In this document: piece after piece, positions 12,978 through 13,823 of the stretch
How the letters are laid out: each line of letters opens with the position of its first letter
Numbering within the stretch: the first letter of the stretch is position 1
Translations under genes and position numbers: made by a program
Notes under the pieces: model-generated
Told to the model about the DNA's origin: nothing
What the model saw: the letters and a program-made list of their open reading frames with translations, nothing else
Database searches by the model: none
DNA from: Bacteroidales bacterium
Lineage (GTDB): Bacteria; Bacteroidota; Bacteroidia; Bacteroidales; Muribaculaceae
Length of the DNA: 13,823 nucleotides
Reading direction: 5' to 3'
NCBI GenBank assembly: GCA_004552725.1
Contig: SFNM01000050.1
Coordinates: 1 to 13,823 of the forward strand

Positions 12978-13511
12978 ATGGATACAAATACACAGTTTGA
13001 CCAAGCAATATCCGACTGCCGCCGCGTGTTTGTGGCAAAATTAAGCGATTACGGTGCATCGTGGCGCATTATGCGCCCGCAGAGTGTCACTGATCAAATC
13101 TTTATCAAGGCCAAGCGGATTAGATCCTTGGAAATCAAGGGTGTGTCGGCCGTAGGTGAAGGTATTTTGCCGGAATTTAAGGCGATTGTGAATTATGCAA
13201 TCATCGGCATAATCCAATTGCAGTTGGGCTTTGTCGACACCAAAGATATAGATGCCGAACGAGCCACCGCGCTGTATGATGAAGTGGCAGCGAAAGCGCG
13301 AGCATTGTTGGTGGCTAAAAACCACGATTACGACGAAGCGTGGCGCTCGATGCGCGTGCTGTCGTATACCGACTTTATTCTTACCAAGATTGAGCGTGTG
13401 AAGCAAATCGAAGACAATGCGGGGGAGGTGAAAGTGAGCGAAGGCATCGACTCCAATTACCTCGATATATTGGTGTATGCAGTCTTCGGTATTATAAAAC
13501 TGACGGAATAA
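12978..13511 (+). CDS. DUF1599 (nucleotide modification-associated domain 1) protein, two repeats
   Basis: This is a 177-residue soluble protein. The start at MDTNTQFDQA (12978) is chosen because it follows a -7 box. The frame is open back to 12870, but that part lies across a terminator and the promoter. The protein consists of two DUF1599-type repeats. Repeat 1 is at about 7-84, with KLSDYGASW (D24, Y25, W29) and EFKAIVNYAIIGIIQL. Repeat 2 is at about 100-175, with KNHDYDEAW (D117, Y118, W122) and NYLDILVYAVFGIIKL. In both repeats a DY-x3-W motif is followed by a helix with a K-x2-R-[IV] pattern. The family has been linked by comparative genomics to nucleotide modification, but the Bacteroidetes members have no proven activity. 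The stop codon overlaps the next ATG by one base (TAATG), so the two products are probably translated together. Confidence 0.85.
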   Translation: MDTNTQFDQAISDCRRVFVAKLSDYGASWRIMRPQSVTDQIFIKAKRIRSLEIKGVSAVGEGILPEFKAIVNYAIIGIIQLQLGFVDTKDIDAERATALYDEVAAKARALLVAKNHDYDEAWRSMRVLSYTDFILTKIERVKQIEDNAGEVKVSEGIDSNYLDILVYAVFGIIKLTE

Positions 13512-13823
13512 TGCCACAATACGCAACGATAGCGGTGTGGGTGGCACGCGTGTTGTCCGGGGCAATGTTTGTGTTGTCGGGCTGGGCTAAATCCGTCGAC
13601 CCCTACGGCACCGTTTACAAAATCGAAGAGTACTTCAGCGTGTGGGGAATGGGTGGATTTCCGCGCGAAATCACCATCATTTTGGCTGTGGGCTTGGCTG
13701 CACTCGAATTCACTATTGGCGTGGCGCTGATGTTGGGCTGCTTGCGGCGGTCTACGCCAATCAGTGCCTTGGTGGTGATGGCCGTGATGTTGCCTTTGTC
13801 GGTATATTTAGCGATAGCCGACC
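13511..13823 (+). CDS. DoxX-family membrane protein (3' end cut by the window)
   Basis: The visible part is 104 residues, opening MPQYATIAVWVARVLSGAMF and still open at the right edge. Segment 1 (AVWVARVLSGAMFVLSGWAK) is followed by a short loop with DPYGTVYKIEEYFSVWGM. Two more hydrophobic segments follow (EITIILAVGLAALEFTIGVALMLG and ISALVVMAVMLPLSVYLAIAD). The F-x-LSG-WAK-x-DP-x-G pattern at the end of helix 1 is typical of the DoxX-like group found in Bacteroidetes. DoxX proteins are small four-helix membrane proteins with loose links to redox or quinone chemistry. The start overlaps the DUF1599 stop by one base, indicating translational coupling. The C-terminal part is missing from this window. 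Confidence 0.85.
   Translation, partial: MPQYATIAVWVARVLSGAMFVLSGWAKSVDPYGTVYKIEEYFSVWGMGGFPREITIILAVGLAALEFTIGVALMLGCLRRSTPISALVVMAVMLPLSVYLAIAD

Noticed and set aside
10623..13004. A 793-codon open frame on the minus strand across the 950-residue gene
   Set aside because: It is in exact codon register with the sense gene, so it exists only because TTA, CTA and TCA codons are missing. It crosses a terminator and has no promoter or family-like sequence.

Overview
The window looks like chromosomal DNA from a member of the order Bacteroidales, possibly a gut lineage such as Muribaculaceae (the family is inference). Five lines of evidence support this. Nearly every gene is preceded by the Bacteroidetes housekeeping promoter (-33 TTTG-like, about 19-20 nt, -7 TAnnTTTG). 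Start codons lack Shine-Dalgarno sequences. A membrane-anchored TPR/AraC-type regulator is present. Two secreted SusE/SusF-like modular proteins occur. A DUF1599 gene is translationally coupled to a DoxX-family gene.

Layout. Positions 1-6756 are all on the minus strand. They hold the first codons of a gene leaving the left edge (1-40), a TPR/AraC-type regulator (132-1706), a small YbjN-like protein (1797-2168), a signal-peptide-bearing, probably outer-membrane protein of unknown function (2303-3328), and the conserved translation operon thrS-infC-rpmI-rplT (6756 down to 3472). Positions 6757-7181 are a divergent intergenic region. It carries the thrS promoter and leader, a 59/60-bp G-rich tandem repeat with two canonical G-quadruplex motifs, and the promoter of a MATE transporter. 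From 7182 on, everything is on the plus strand: the MATE transporter (7182-8558), two paralogous secreted modular proteins of 421 and 950 residues (8649-9914, 10014-12866), then a DUF1599 protein (12978-13511) and a DoxX-family membrane protein cut by the right edge.

How the genes relate. thrS-infC-rpmI-rplT is a housekeeping operon supplying threonyl-tRNA synthetase, initiation factor 3 and ribosomal proteins L35 and L20. The upstream minus-strand genes each appear to have their own promoter. The accessory interest is the secreted pair. Both have an ordinary signal peptide, SusE/SusF-like beta-sandwich modules and the same C-terminal tail, which resembles a type IX secretion sorting signal. 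The second gene has grown by an in-frame duplication of about 785 bp, with modules joined by Pro-Asp linkers. Neither has a SusC/SusD partner in the window. Their codon use is strongly biased, which suggests high expression. No tRNA, rRNA, CRISPR array, insertion sequence or phage gene was seen.
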